The notes below the pieces were generated by a model that ran no database searches, had not been told where the DNA came from, and saw only the letters and a program-made list of their open reading frames with translations. Shown piece after piece: positions 33,256 to 42,017 of a stretch of DNA of 64,000 nt. The position numbers were made by a program, and so were the translations under genes. How positions within the stretch are numbered: the stretch's first letter is position 1; every line of letters begins with the position of its first letter. Source of the stretch: JAOUEA01 sp038249195 (GTDB taxonomy: Bacteria; Actinomycetota; UBA4738; HRBIN12); the NCBI GenBank assembly GCA_038249195.1, contig JBBRWM010000001.1:186001-250000 (forward strand). Reading direction: 5' to 3'.

Positions 33256-34113
33256 TCAGCCGGGCCCGGCCTCTTCCAGCGCGGACACACGAGCCGGCGT
33301 GGCGGCGCGTCCCTCGCCGGTTGGGCGCGTGGTCTGCAGGCCTCCCGCGAGCCGTTGCGCGAGATATACCGGGACGATGGAGAGCACCATCATCACGAGC
33401 GCGACGGCGTTCACCACCGGCTGCACCCGTGGCAGCCGGATATTGTTGAAGATCCAGATGGGAAGGGTGAGGGTGGAGCCGGCGGTGAAGTTCGTGACGA
33501 CGATCTCGTCGAAGGAGAGGCCGAAGGCCAGCAGCGCGCCCGCCACGAGCGCCGTGCGCAGGGCCGGGAACGTGACGAAGCGGAAGGTCTGCCACCCATC
33601 GCCACCGAGGTCCATGGAGGCCTCGATGAGTGAGGTCGGGGAGCGGCGCAGGCGCGCGATCACGTTGTTGAACACCACGACGACGCAGAACGTCGCATGT
33701 CCCAAGATGATGGTCGTGAGCCCGAGCGGGATGCCCGCATAGTTGATGGATGACGACAGCGCGATGGCCGTCACGATGCCGGGCAGGGCGATCGGCAGCA
33801 CGAGGACGAACGAGATGGTGTCGCGTCCGAAGAACGCGAATCGATGCACCGCGAACGCGGCGAGAGACCCGAGGACGAGGGCCAAGGCGGTCGCGCCGGT
33901 CGCCGCTGCGAGCGAGTGCCAGATCGCCTGGCGCAGGCTGTCGTCCTCCCACGCGGTCCGGAACCATTCGAACGTTCCGAGGTCCGGCGGCCAGGCCCGC
34001 GAGATGCCCTTGCTGAACGCGTACAGCGCCAGGATGACCAGCGGGACGTAGAGGAATAGCAACGTGAACCCCGCTCCCAGCTTGATCACCACGCGCACCC
34101 AGCGGGATTCCAT
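33256..34113 (-). CDS. potC: Polyamine-type ABC transporter permease PotC (operon 2)
   Basis: A 285-residue permease with about six helices and an EAA loop (LIEASMDLGGDG). It is clearly distinct from the PotC at 2020-2943, so the second operon is an old paralog or separately acquired rather than a recent duplicate. The ATG at 34113 shares a base with the potB stop (TGATG). A 30-residue polar tail follows the last helix. The gene ends 4 bp from the convergent bpa. Confidence 0.92.
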   Translation of the reverse strand: MESRWVRVVIKLGAGFTLLFLYVPLVILALYAFSKGISRAWPPDLGTFEWFRTAWEDDSLRQAIWHSLAAATGATALALVLGSLAAFAVHRFAFFGRDTISFVLVLPIALPGIVTAIALSSSINYAGIPLGLTTIILGHATFCVVVVFNNVIARLRRSPTSLIEASMDLGGDGWQTFRFVTFPALRTALVAGALLAFGLSFDEIVVTNFTAGSTLTLPIWIFNNIRLPRVQPVVNAVALVMMVLSIVPVYLAQRLAGGLQTTRPTGEGRAATPARVSALEEAGPG

Positions 34114-35021
34114 CAGATCGCCTCGAACGCCCCGAGCTTGCGCGCCACGACGAGGTACGCGCCCATGATCACGATCGGCACGATCGCGAACGCCGCTGCC
34201 AGCGGAAGGTTCTGGGCGACCCCCGCGAGGTTGTAGATGGCGTTGCCGATGAAGAACGCCTTGCCGACCAGGATCGGCGCGATGTAATCACCCAGGGTGA
34301 GGGAGAACGTGAAGATCGTCGCCGCCACCATCCCGGGGAAGACAAGCGGAACGATGACACGGCGGAACGTGAGCCCGCCGCGGGCCCCCAGATCGCTCGA
34401 CGCCTCCAGGAGTGAATCGGGCACCCGTTCGAGCGCCCCGAAGATGGGAAGGATCGCGAACGGCAACCAGAGATAGGAGAACGTGAGCCACACGGCGATG
34501 TTGCTGGCGGAGATGCTGTGATCGATCCCCACCAGACCCAGGAGCGAGTGCAGCGGACCGTTGCCCGACGTGATGATCTTCCATGCGAACACGCGGACCA
34601 GGTAGTTCGACCACAGGGGCATCACCACGGCCAGCAGCAGCAGGGGGCGCATCCGCGGCCTGGCCATCCTGGCGATGAGATACGCGATCGGGAACGCGAG
34701 GACGAGGTCGGTGAGCGTGACCGCGGCCGCCATGCCGACCGACCGGATCGTGATCGTGCGGTAGACGGGCGTGCTCCAGAGCGTCTGGAAGTTCTTGAGC
34801 GTCCAGATCCGTTCGATCTGGGACGTGAGCTCGTTGAGGCTCCAGAATGACGTGATAAGCAACAGCACCAAGGAGGCGAGATAGACCACGATCATCCAGG
34901 TGAGCGTCGGGCCGAGGGTGAGCCCGAGCTTCACGCGTCGATGGCCGTGGAGCCATGCCGAGGCACGCCGTCCGCTCCCTTCCGGGGGCGGCGTCGCGCG
35001 GGCGGCAGGGACGTTCGTCAT
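34113..35021 (-). CDS. potB: Polyamine-type ABC transporter permease PotB (operon 2)
   Basis: A 302-residue permease partner of the preceding PotC, with about six helices and an EAA-type loop (LLEASSDLGARG). The N-terminal 30 residues are polar and basic. SGNGPLHSLLG resembles the SDNGPVLG segment of the other PotB, a conserved family feature. It lies 55 bp downstream of the binding-protein gene. Confidence 0.92.
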   Translation of the reverse strand: MTNVPAARATPPPEGSGRRASAWLHGHRRVKLGLTLGPTLTWMIVVYLASLVLLLITSFWSLNELTSQIERIWTLKNFQTLWSTPVYRTITIRSVGMAAAVTLTDLVLAFPIAYLIARMARPRMRPLLLLAVVMPLWSNYLVRVFAWKIITSGNGPLHSLLGLVGIDHSISASNIAVWLTFSYLWLPFAILPIFGALERVPDSLLEASSDLGARGGLTFRRVIVPLVFPGMVAATIFTFSLTLGDYIAPILVGKAFFIGNAIYNLAGVAQNLPLAAAFAIVPIVIMGAYLVVARKLGAFEAI

Positions 35022-35076
35022 CGTTCAGCGGACCGGACGTGGGCCCGGTGATGCCTGGCCCACGTCCTCAGCGGCG

Positions 35077-36279
35077 TCATCCCTGGCCGCGGACCTCTGT
35101 CCACGCGTTGGTCCACGTCGAGTAATCCGTGCAGGTCGCCCCGCGGTCGTCGCCGCACTCCGACAGCGGGGTCTTCCACAGGGCCACCTGCGAAAGGAAC
35201 GCATCGTCGCCGCAGTGATAGTTCTTGGCGTCGGCCCCCAGGTCCTTGTTCAGCTGGGCACATGACTTGGTGTTCGAGGGTGTGGCGCCGTAGTACTCGG
35301 CCACCTGGGTCTGCACGTCGGGCTGCAGCGTGTATTCCATCCACTTCAGCATGCAGTTCGGGTGCATCGCGTGGCTGGACATCATCCACGTGTCGGCCCA
35401 GCCGGTAACGCCTTCCTTGGGGATAACGGAGGAGACCGGCACCTTGCCGTCGCTGACGAGGATCGATTGGTTCACGGGCCAAGCGGTCCCGATGACCATG
35501 TCGCCGGCCTCGAACCCATCGATCTCGTCCGTGTAGACCGACCAATACTTCTTGATCATGCCCGCCTGTTGCTTCAGCAGGTCGGTGGCGGCCGTGAGCT
35601 GATCTTGGGTCAGCTCGTACGGGTCGGTGATGCCGAGGTCGGGCTGGGTGGCCTTCAGGTAGAGGGCCGCGTCCGCGATGTAGATCGGACTCTCGTAGGC
35701 GGTCACCTTCCCGGCATAGGGGTTGGCTGAGGTCTCGAAGACCGAGCTCCAGCTCGTTGGCGCGGGCTTCACCATGTCGGTGTTGAACATGAGGATGTTC
35801 GGTCCCCACATGTACGGCACGCCGTAGTGCACACCGTCGACCGTGTTGTGCGCCGGTTCCTGCAGCGACTGCATGACGTCGGCGTACTCCGGGAAAAGGG
35901 TGTTCACGTCGACCGCGGCAACGTCGCCGGCCGCGATGAGCCGGTTGGTGGCGTCGCCCGAGGCCGAGACTCCGTCGTAGGCCGTACCGCCGCTCTGGCG
36001 CATCAGCTGCACCATCTCGTCCGACGTGTTCCCGTACTTGACGGTGACCTTACAGCCGCTCTGATCCTCGAAGGGCTTCACCCAAGACTTCTGGGTATAG
36101 CCGGGCCAAGCGATGAGGTTCAGCTGACCCTCCGTCGGGCCGATCGAGCTGACCGCCCCTCCCCCCGATGCGCTCGAGGCGGCGCCTCCCCCTCCTCCCC
36201 CGTTGTCGTTGCTGCCGCATGCCGCGGCCGCGATCGCCAAGACGCCGAACAGAGCCATGCATCGACCCACGTGCTTCAT
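35077..36279 (-). CDS. potD: Polyamine-type substrate-binding lipoprotein PotD (operon 2)
   Basis: A 400-residue binding protein exported by the Sec route: residues 1-20 are a signal peptide and AAAC gives lipid-anchored Cys21. A Gly/Ser tether follows (residues 27-45). The domain opens with LNLIAWPGYTQ. The C-terminal part has several cysteines (near 345-390) that may form disulfides, unlike the operon-1 protein, which uses a Tat signal. The ATG at 36279 overlaps the potA stop. The ligand may differ from operon 1. Confidence 0.92.
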   Translation of the reverse strand: MKHVGRCMALFGVLAIAAAACGSNDNGGGGGGAASSASGGGAVSSIGPTEGQLNLIAWPGYTQKSWVKPFEDQSGCKVTVKYGNTSDEMVQLMRQSGGTAYDGVSASGDATNRLIAAGDVAAVDVNTLFPEYADVMQSLQEPAHNTVDGVHYGVPYMWGPNILMFNTDMVKPAPTSWSSVFETSANPYAGKVTAYESPIYIADAALYLKATQPDLGITDPYELTQDQLTAATDLLKQQAGMIKKYWSVYTDEIDGFEAGDMVIGTAWPVNQSILVSDGKVPVSSVIPKEGVTGWADTWMMSSHAMHPNCMLKWMEYTLQPDVQTQVAEYYGATPSNTKSCAQLNKDLGADAKNYHCGDDAFLSQVALWKTPLSECGDDRGATCTDYSTWTNAWTEVRGQG

Positions 36280-37367
36280 CCGTGTTCCTCCTCTTGGTCC
36301 GCCGATCCCTCGAGAGCCCCGGCGGCCGCCTGGACCGGCCGGTTGTTGCTGCGTTGCCATGCCAGACGCACGGGACGCCCCTTCACCTGGAGGGCCTCCA
36401 TGGAGGAGGTCGACAGGTTCTGTTGCATCACCACCAGCTCGCCCCCTGGGTCGAGCGTAACGACGTAGCGGGTGAAGGCGCCCAGGTAGATCACCTCTCG
36501 CACGTGCCCGGTAGCGGTGCATTCCCCCGCCTCGGCCGGACGATCGAGCTCCACCATGGCGATCTTCTCCGGCCTGATCGTGATAGAGCGCTCGTCGCCC
36601 GTGATGTCGCGGGCGGGATCGCCCTCCAGCACGTTCGATACGCCGACGAATCCCGCGACGAATCCGGTGGCGGGGGTCTCATACACCTCGGCGGGGGTGC
36701 CCACCTGCTCGACGCGTCCCCGATTGAACACCGCGAGACGATCGCTCATGGTGAGCGCCTCTTCCTGATCGTGCGTCACGTACACGAACGTGAGCCGGAC
36801 CTCCTCCTGGATCTCCTTCAGCTCGATCTGCATCTGCTGACGGAGCTTCAGGTCGAGGGCACCCAGCGGCTCATCGAGTAGGAGCACCCTAGGACGGTTG
36901 ACGAGCGCGCGCGCAAGCGCCACGCGCTGACGCTGGCCGCCCGAGAGCTGTCCCGGCTTGCGGTCCCCGAACGGCTCGAGCCGGACCATCGCGAGCGCCT
37001 CGGCGGCGCGGTGCCGGCGCTCTTCGCGATCGACCTTCCGCACACGGAGTCCGTACTCGACGTTCTGCGCCACGGTCATGTGGGGGAAGAGCGCGTAGTC
37101 CTGGAACACGGTGTTCACGTCGCGCTGGTAGGGAGCCGACCGCGCCACGTCCTCGCCCCCGAGCAGGATCCGCCCATCGGTGGGCTGTTCGAACCCGGCG
37201 ATCATGCGCAGACAGGTGGTCTTGCCCGACCCCGACGGTCCGAGCAGGGAGAAGAACTCGCCTTCGCGCACGTCCAGGTCCACACCGTCCACGGCGGTGA
37301 AGTCGCCGAACCGCTTGACGACGCCCTCCAGTCGCACGGCGGAGGTGCCCACGCGGGCGGCATCCAT
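36276..37367 (-). CDS. potA: Polyamine-type ABC transporter ATPase PotA (operon 2)
   Basis: A 363-residue ATPase with Walker A GPSGSGKTT, Q-loop VFQDYALFPH, signature LSGGQRQR, Walker B LLLDEPLGALD, H-loop VTHDQEEA, and a C-terminal TOBE-like domain. The ATG at 37367 is preferred to the GTG at 37391 because GGAG lies 5 nt upstream. It lies 110 bp downstream of pyrD and leads the operon potA-potD-potB-potC, the same order as operon 1. Confidence 0.94.
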   Translation of the reverse strand: MDAARVGTSAVRLEGVVKRFGDFTAVDGVDLDVREGEFFSLLGPSGSGKTTCLRMIAGFEQPTDGRILLGGEDVARSAPYQRDVNTVFQDYALFPHMTVAQNVEYGLRVRKVDREERRHRAAEALAMVRLEPFGDRKPGQLSGGQRQRVALARALVNRPRVLLLDEPLGALDLKLRQQMQIELKEIQEEVRLTFVYVTHDQEEALTMSDRLAVFNRGRVEQVGTPAEVYETPATGFVAGFVGVSNVLEGDPARDITGDERSITIRPEKIAMVELDRPAEAGECTATGHVREVIYLGAFTRYVVTLDPGGELVVMQQNLSTSSMEALQVKGRPVRLAWQRSNNRPVQAAAGALEGSADQEEEHG

Positions 37368-37477
37368 CAATGCTCCGGAAGGTCCGGACACGCAGGCTCC
37401 CCTCGTCCCTCAACAAACGCGCGCTCATCTTGACCGCACGCGGCGGGCGGAGCAACACAACCTCGCGGCGCGAAGCC

Positions 37478-38506
37478 TCAGGTCGACTGCGCCGTTCCGG
37501 CGTTGCCCTCAAGGGTGAGCCCACCGGCCCTCCGGCGTTCGGCGAGTCCTCGGGTGAGCCCGCCCACCACCCCTGGCCCTTCGTAGATCAAGGCAGCGTA
37601 GATCTGCACCGTGCTCGCCCCCGCCTCGAGGCACGCCGCAACGTCATCGGCAGTGAAGATCCCCCCGCACGCGTTCAGGGCAAGGTCGGGACCTGCGGCC
37701 TCACGTAGGGCGGCAACCTGATCCACGGTATGACCCCACAGCCCACGCCCCGAGAGTCCTCCCTCTCCCGACGCCAGCCGAGCGTCCACCACGGGTCTCG
37801 TGTTCGCGCAGGTCACCCCCTGCGCGCCGGCCTCCTGGGCCACGTGTGCCAGGGCCAGTACTGCCTCGCGCTCCGTCTGCGTCCGAAAGGGCGGCAGCTT
37901 CACGAACACGGGCCGGTCGGTCCGGGCCACGAACGCGACGACGAGCGCCCGCACGTGAGCTTCTTGATCCCCGTCGCGACCCCACGCGACGTTGGGACAG
38001 CTGGCGTTCAACTCGATCCCGTCCGCCAACGGCGCCAGAAGCTCAAGGGATGCGACGGCATCCGCCACGTCCTCGTCGGCGAGGCTCACGAAGCGCGGCG
38101 CCGGCCCGGTCGGCGAACGGGAGAGGTTCGCAGCTGCGGGTTCCGCACCTGGATTGGGCAGGCCCATGGCGTTGGTCAAAGAACGGCTGGAGGGCGATCG
38201 GGCGATGCGTGGCCGCGCGTTCCCGGCGCGCGCGGCCCGTGTGATCGTGCCGCCCACCACGTAGCCGAAACCGAGCGCGCCCAGCGCGTGGAGGTGGCGC
38301 AGGGTCTTGTCGAAGCCCGCCGCAAGCCCGATCGGGTTGCGCAGGCTCACCCCGGCCAAAGTCGTTGCGAGGGCGGGATCTCGATCGGCGCCGCCGAGCC
38401 GTTCCCAGGGAAGCGGGAGCGCCAGGAGGGCGCCGGCCGCGCGATGCGCCGATTCCGGGGGGATCGCGAAGAATGCGCGCCGTCCGACCGCCCCGTACCA
38501 ACCCAT
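37478..38506 (-). CDS. pyrD: Dihydroorotate dehydrogenase (quinone type, class 2)
   Basis: A 342-residue FMN enzyme that oxidises dihydroorotate with quinone in pyrimidine synthesis. The N-terminal membrane-associating helices (residues 1-40) mark class 2; GLAAGFDK, NAMGLPNPG and ELNASCPN (catalytic Ser) are present. The ATG at 38506 lies only 22 bp from the divergent pyrE. TAGCAT ends 9 nt upstream of the start and overlaps the pyrE -10. Pairing with pyrE makes joint regulation of two steps of the pathway likely. Confidence 0.95.
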   Translation of the reverse strand: MGWYGAVGRRAFFAIPPESAHRAAGALLALPLPWERLGGADRDPALATTLAGVSLRNPIGLAAGFDKTLRHLHALGALGFGYVVGGTITRAARAGNARPRIARSPSSRSLTNAMGLPNPGAEPAAANLSRSPTGPAPRFVSLADEDVADAVASLELLAPLADGIELNASCPNVAWGRDGDQEAHVRALVVAFVARTDRPVFVKLPPFRTQTEREAVLALAHVAQEAGAQGVTCANTRPVVDARLASGEGGLSGRGLWGHTVDQVAALREAAGPDLALNACGGIFTADDVAACLEAGASTVQIYAALIYEGPGVVGGLTRGLAERRRAGGLTLEGNAGTAQST

Positions 38507-38514
38507 CTGTTCCG

Positions 38515-38521
38515 TATGCTA
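38515..38521. promoter_or_regulatory. Shared symmetric -10 for divergent pyrD and pyrE
   Basis: The heptamer TATGCTA reads as TATGCT toward pyrE (ending 8 nt before its ATG at 38529) and as TAGCAT toward pyrD (ending 9 nt before its ATG at 38506). Both fit TAnnnT and predict leaderless or near-leaderless transcripts from opposite strands of the same element. The two start codons are separated by only 22 bp. Confidence 0.55.
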
Positions 38522-38528
38522 CCCGGCC

Positions 38529-39035
38529 ATGAACGACGAACTCGTGGGCCGGCTGGTGGCCGCCTCCGAGTTGCACGGGGACTTCGTCCTCTCCAGTGGC
38601 AAGCGCTCGTCCGTCTATTTCGACAAGTTCCGGTTCCTCACGCGTCCGGACCTGCTCCGCGATCTCGCGACCGAGGTCGCCGGCATGCTCCCCCCTCAGA
38701 CGCAGCTCCTCGGGGCGCCGGAAGGGGCGGCCATGCTCCTCGTGGCCGCCGTGTCGTTGGCGTCCGACCTGCCCGTCGCCGTCGTGCGCAAGGAGGCCAA
38801 GGCCTACGGGACCCGAGCTCAGGTCGAGGGCGCTGTTCGCGCGAGCGCCCGCACCGTGTTGATCGAGGACGTGAGCACGACGGGGCGTCAGGTGCAACGC
38901 GCGGCCGACGTCCTCGCGAGCGCGGGCGCCGACGTGCGCGGCATCATCCTCGCCATCGACCGCGGAGGGGCAGCCCACCTGCGAGCCGCCGGCTACACGG
39001 TGGACGCCGTCGCGGTGCTGGGCCCTCGTCCGTGA
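38529..39035 (+). CDS. pyrE: Orotate phosphoribosyltransferase
   Basis: A 168-residue enzyme that joins orotate to PRPP to form OMP, the step after PyrD. The PRPP-binding motif is VLIEDVSTTGRQ, with SSGKRSSVYFDKF near the N-terminus and KEAKAYGT in the catalytic loop. The start ATG 38529 follows a -10 by 8 nt; the longer frame would cross pyrD and its promoter. It ends 15 bp before the convergent hdeD-like gene. Confidence 0.94.
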   Translation: MNDELVGRLVAASELHGDFVLSSGKRSSVYFDKFRFLTRPDLLRDLATEVAGMLPPQTQLLGAPEGAAMLLVAAVSLASDLPVAVVRKEAKAYGTRAQVEGAVRASARTVLIEDVSTTGRQVQRAADVLASAGADVRGIILAIDRGGAAHLRAAGYTVDAVAVLGPRP

Positions 39036-39050
39036 CGGGATCCGCGCACC

Positions 39051-39617
39051 TCAGGCTCGCGCGGCCAGCTTCCTGACCTCGAAGGCGCTGATGATCGCCA
39101 ACAGCCCGTAGACAACCATCCAGATCCCCAGGACCCACGCCAACACGGTGATCGATGTGATGGGCCAAGCGACGACGACGATCCCGGCGATCAGGCCGAC
39201 GAGGCCCATGAACATGGTCCAGCCGCGGGCGGGCATGGCCCGGTTCTCCAAGGCCCCGAAGAACTCCATAACGCCCTGGACGATCCAGAAGATGCCGACG
39301 ATCACGGGCAGCAGGGCGATCGTGAAGTTGAGGTGCCGCAGGAGGAACGCCCCCAGCGCGATGGATACGATCCCCAGCAAGATCCACCAGATCCGATGCC
39401 CCTCGCCTTCGTGCGTGAGGCTCGCCACCAGGCGGAAGATACCCGCCAGCACGAACTGCAGACCGATGACGATGGCGACGAACGCGACGGTACCGCCCGG
39501 GTCGGCCACGACGAGGATACCCAGCAGGAACGTCGCGATCCCGAAGAACAAGATCCATCCCCACGACCGGCCGAGCGTCCTCAGGGTCTCCGCGGCGTCA
39601 TCCGGCATCTGCGCCAC
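39051..39617 (-). CDS. HdeD-family (DUF308) membrane protein
   Basis: A 188-residue protein of six short membrane helices arranged as repeated pairs, typical of the HdeD family (acid-resistance membrane protein in E. coli). RTLGRSWGWILFFGI at the N-terminus is a family-type opening. Its molecular activity is unknown. The start GTG 39617 is preferred to ATG 39608 because AAAGGA lies about 6 nt upstream. It is 70 bp downstream of the CtaG-like gene on the same strand. Confidence 0.83.
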   Translation of the reverse strand: MAQMPDDAAETLRTLGRSWGWILFFGIATFLLGILVVADPGGTVAFVAIVIGLQFVLAGIFRLVASLTHEGEGHRIWWILLGIVSIALGAFLLRHLNFTIALLPVIVGIFWIVQGVMEFFGALENRAMPARGWTMFMGLVGLIAGIVVVAWPITSITVLAWVLGIWMVVYGLLAIISAFEVRKLAARA

Positions 39618-39687
39618 GAGGCATCCTTTCGACGGGCGCCGCGGCCCGGCGCCGATCTCGCGACCGGCGAGGGCCGGCCCGCCGCAT

Positions 39688-40551
39688 TCAACCCCGCTCG
39701 GTCGCCGCATCCTCGCGAGCCTCGAGGCGCTGCTGGCGTGCATCCTCGTCGCGCTTCCAGGCCGCGGCCTCGATCAACATCGCGAGCACGAAGCCGAGGC
39801 TGCCCACCAGCCACATCGTCACCGCGGCATCGCGCTGACTGGAAAGAGCCGCCGGTCCCCACGGGGCGGGAAGGGATGCGTAGGAGGCATACAGGGGCGC
39901 CGAGGCCGAGTAGATCGCGACCGCCAGGAACGCCATGGCGGGCATGGCGAGGAAGAGCGACAGCAGCCGGACGGGATAGGACACCGGGTGGGGCGACGGG
40001 TCCCGACCCACCATCGGCCACCAATACACGAGGGCAACGCTCAGCCACAGCGCATGCTCGAAGGCATGGACCCCGTTCGAACGGAGGGCGGCGTCGAACA
40101 GCGGCGAAAGATGGACGGCGTAGGACACCCCCACGAAGAGCAGCCACCCAACGACGGGACGCGCGAGGAGCGTCCCCGCGCCGCTGCGCAGGAACGCGCT
40201 GACGGCGCGCGCTGCGCGGGGCGGAGCGGTCCGCAGAGCCAAGGTGATCGGCGAGCCAAGGGCGAGCAGTGGCGGCGCGAGCATCGTGAGGATCAGGTGC
40301 TGGACCATGTGAACGGAGAACGAGACGTCGGCGTAGGCGTCCACAGGCGAGAGCAGGGCCGCCGCGACCGCGGCCAGCCCGGCGAAGAACGCAACGGCCG
40401 CACCCCGGGGCATGGTGCCCCCTGACCTGCGGACCCTGATCATGCCGGCCGCGTACGCCGAACCGGCCGCCGCGAGCGCGAGCACGGCGAACGGTTCGAA
40501 CACCCAACGGGCGAGGATCGCCCCCGCCCCACCCGAAGGTGGCGCGACCAT
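39688..40551 (-). CDS. CtaG-like cytochrome c oxidase assembly membrane protein
   Basis: A 287-residue membrane protein with about seven helices of the caa3-type CtaG family. HMVQHLILTMLAPPLLALGSP and FEHALWLSVALVYWWPM are characteristic, with several buried histidines (HMVQH, HLSP, HAFEHA) that could bind copper. CtaG helps to deliver copper to cytochrome oxidase in Bacillus. It lies divergent from, and about 100 bp upstream of, ctaE, fitting that role. ATG 40551 is used; GTG 40557 is possible. Confidence 0.88.
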   Translation of the reverse strand: MVAPPSGGAGAILARWVFEPFAVLALAAAGSAYAAGMIRVRRSGGTMPRGAAVAFFAGLAAVAAALLSPVDAYADVSFSVHMVQHLILTMLAPPLLALGSPITLALRTAPPRAARAVSAFLRSGAGTLLARPVVGWLLFVGVSYAVHLSPLFDAALRSNGVHAFEHALWLSVALVYWWPMVGRDPSPHPVSYPVRLLSLFLAMPAMAFLAVAIYSASAPLYASYASLPAPWGPAALSSQRDAAVTMWLVGSLGFVLAMLIEAAAWKRDEDARQQRLEAREDAATERG

Positions 40552-40657
40552 GACCACGGCACCATCCTGCCAGGTCGACCGAGGCTGAAGGCGCGCGGCA
40601 ACGACGGGCCGCACCCGGCGCCGCACCGACGGCGTAGCCGTGCTAGAACTGTGGAGG

Positions 40658-41236
40658 ATGGTGCAGACGTCGGCCGCCGCCCGCTCCGAAGCGCACCGGG
40701 TCTCGCCCGTGCTCTTCGGTACCGTCGTCTTCCTCGCCTCGGAGCTGTTGCTGTTCGGCGGCCTGTTCGCCGCCTACTTCGGGCTCCGTTCCGAGACCTC
40801 CCCATGGCCGCCGGCCGACGTGCACGTGGACGTCCTGCTCGGTGCCATCGGCACGGTCCTCCTGCTCGTTTCGAGCGTCACCTTCCATGCCGGGGTGGTC
40901 GCGGCAGAACGGGGCCGTCTCGAGGTTCTTCGCCGATGGGTCGTGGGCACGATGGCGTTGGGCATCGCGTTCCTCGGCGTCGAGCTCTACGACTGGCTCA
41001 CGCTCGACTTCTCGGTCTCCACCCACGCGTACGGCACGATGTACTACGCGATGACGGGCATCCACGGGCTGCACGTCGCCGCAGGCGTGGTGCTGATGCT
41101 CGTCGTGCTGGGGCGCCTGGCCCAGGGGGCGTATCACGGCGGTCACCTGGACGGGATGCATGCCGCCGCCTACTACTGGCACTTCGTGGACGGCGTGTGG
41201 ATCGCGCTGTTCCTGACCCTGTTCGTCCTCCGATGA
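40658..41236 (+). CDS. ctaE: Cytochrome c oxidase subunit III
   Basis: A 192-residue, five-helix subunit III of aa3-type oxidase, of the short form used in actinobacteria. Conserved acidic and His residues in helices include SELLLFGGLFAAY, HGLHVAAG and YYWHFVDGVWI. Start ATG 40658, with GGAGG immediately before it; GTG 40640 in the same frame is an alternative. It leads the operon ctaE-qcrC-qcrA-qcrB-ctaC-ctaD-ctaF and lies divergent from the CtaG-like gene. Confidence 0.94.
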   Translation: MVQTSAAARSEAHRVSPVLFGTVVFLASELLLFGGLFAAYFGLRSETSPWPPADVHVDVLLGAIGTVLLLVSSVTFHAGVVAAERGRLEVLRRWVVGTMALGIAFLGVELYDWLTLDFSVSTHAYGTMYYAMTGIHGLHVAAGVVLMLVVLGRLAQGAYHGGHLDGMHAAAYYWHFVDGVWIALFLTLFVLR

Positions 41237-41258
41237 TGGCGAAGGAGCCGGTGGCAGC

Positions 41259-42017
41259 GTGAGCGCCCGCACCGAGGCCCGCGTGCTGTCGAGGATCCTG
41301 CGCGTCGGGCTCCTGCTCGCGATCGCCGGTCAGATCGCCTGGTCCTTCCGGCCGGCACCCAGCCGGGCCGACACCGATCAACTTCGTCAGGGGCAACGCT
41401 TGTTCGAGGCGAGCTGCTCGACCTGCCATGGGCTGAACGCGCAGGGCACGCAGAACGGGCCGACCCTGCAAGGCGTCGGGCCTGCCGCCGTTGATTTCAT
41501 GCTGAGCACCGGTCGCATGCCGCTGTCGAACCCGGGCGTCGAACCCGCTCGTCAGCGCGTCACATTCACGCGCGAGCAGATGGATGCGATCATCGCGTAC
41601 GTCGCGTCGATCGCTTCGGGCGGACCGGCGATCCCCGACGTTCGCCCGAACGAAGGCGACCTGCCCACGGGCGCCGCCCTGTTCCTCGCGAACTGCGCCG
41701 CCTGTCACGGCGCGGGGGCCTCGGGCGACTCGGTGGGAGGCGGCCAGATCGCGCCGCCCCTGAACCCGGCGGACGCCACCCAGATCGGCGAGGCGATCCG
41801 CGTCGGTCCCGGGGTGATGCCGCCGTTCAGCGAACACACGCTGTCGGGGTCCGACGTCAACGCGATCGCCCGCTACCTGCTCTGGTTGCGCGATCACGGC
41901 GACGAGGGCGGGCTCCAGCTCGGCCGCGTCGGAGCCGTGGCGGAGGGACTCGTCGCCGCCGTGGTAGGCCTCGGGCTGATGCTGCTCGCGATCAGACTGA
42001 CGGGATCGAAGACGTGA
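41259..42017 (+). CDS. qcrC: Menaquinol-cytochrome c reductase diheme cytochrome c subunit
   Basis: A 252-residue membrane-anchored diheme cytochrome c. Heme sites are CSTCH (53-57) and CAACH (146-150). An N-terminal helix (about 14-30) and a C-terminal helix (about 225-245) anchor it. In actinobacteria this fused diheme subunit replaces soluble cytochrome c, passing electrons straight to the CuA centre of CtaC. GTG 41259 lies 22 bp after ctaE. It overlaps qcrA by 4 bp. Confidence 0.95.
   Translation: MSARTEARVLSRILRVGLLLAIAGQIAWSFRPAPSRADTDQLRQGQRLFEASCSTCHGLNAQGTQNGPTLQGVGPAAVDFMLSTGRMPLSNPGVEPARQRVTFTREQMDAIIAYVASIASGGPAIPDVRPNEGDLPTGAALFLANCAACHGAGASGDSVGGGQIAPPLNPADATQIGEAIRVGPGVMPPFSEHTLSGSDVNAIARYLLWLRDHGDEGGLQLGRVGAVAEGLVAAVVGLGLMLLAIRLTGSKT

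Noticed and set aside
2020..37367. The two pot operons as a recent duplication
   Set aside because: Protein sequences, signal peptides and lengths differ throughout; no shared DNA stretch was seen.
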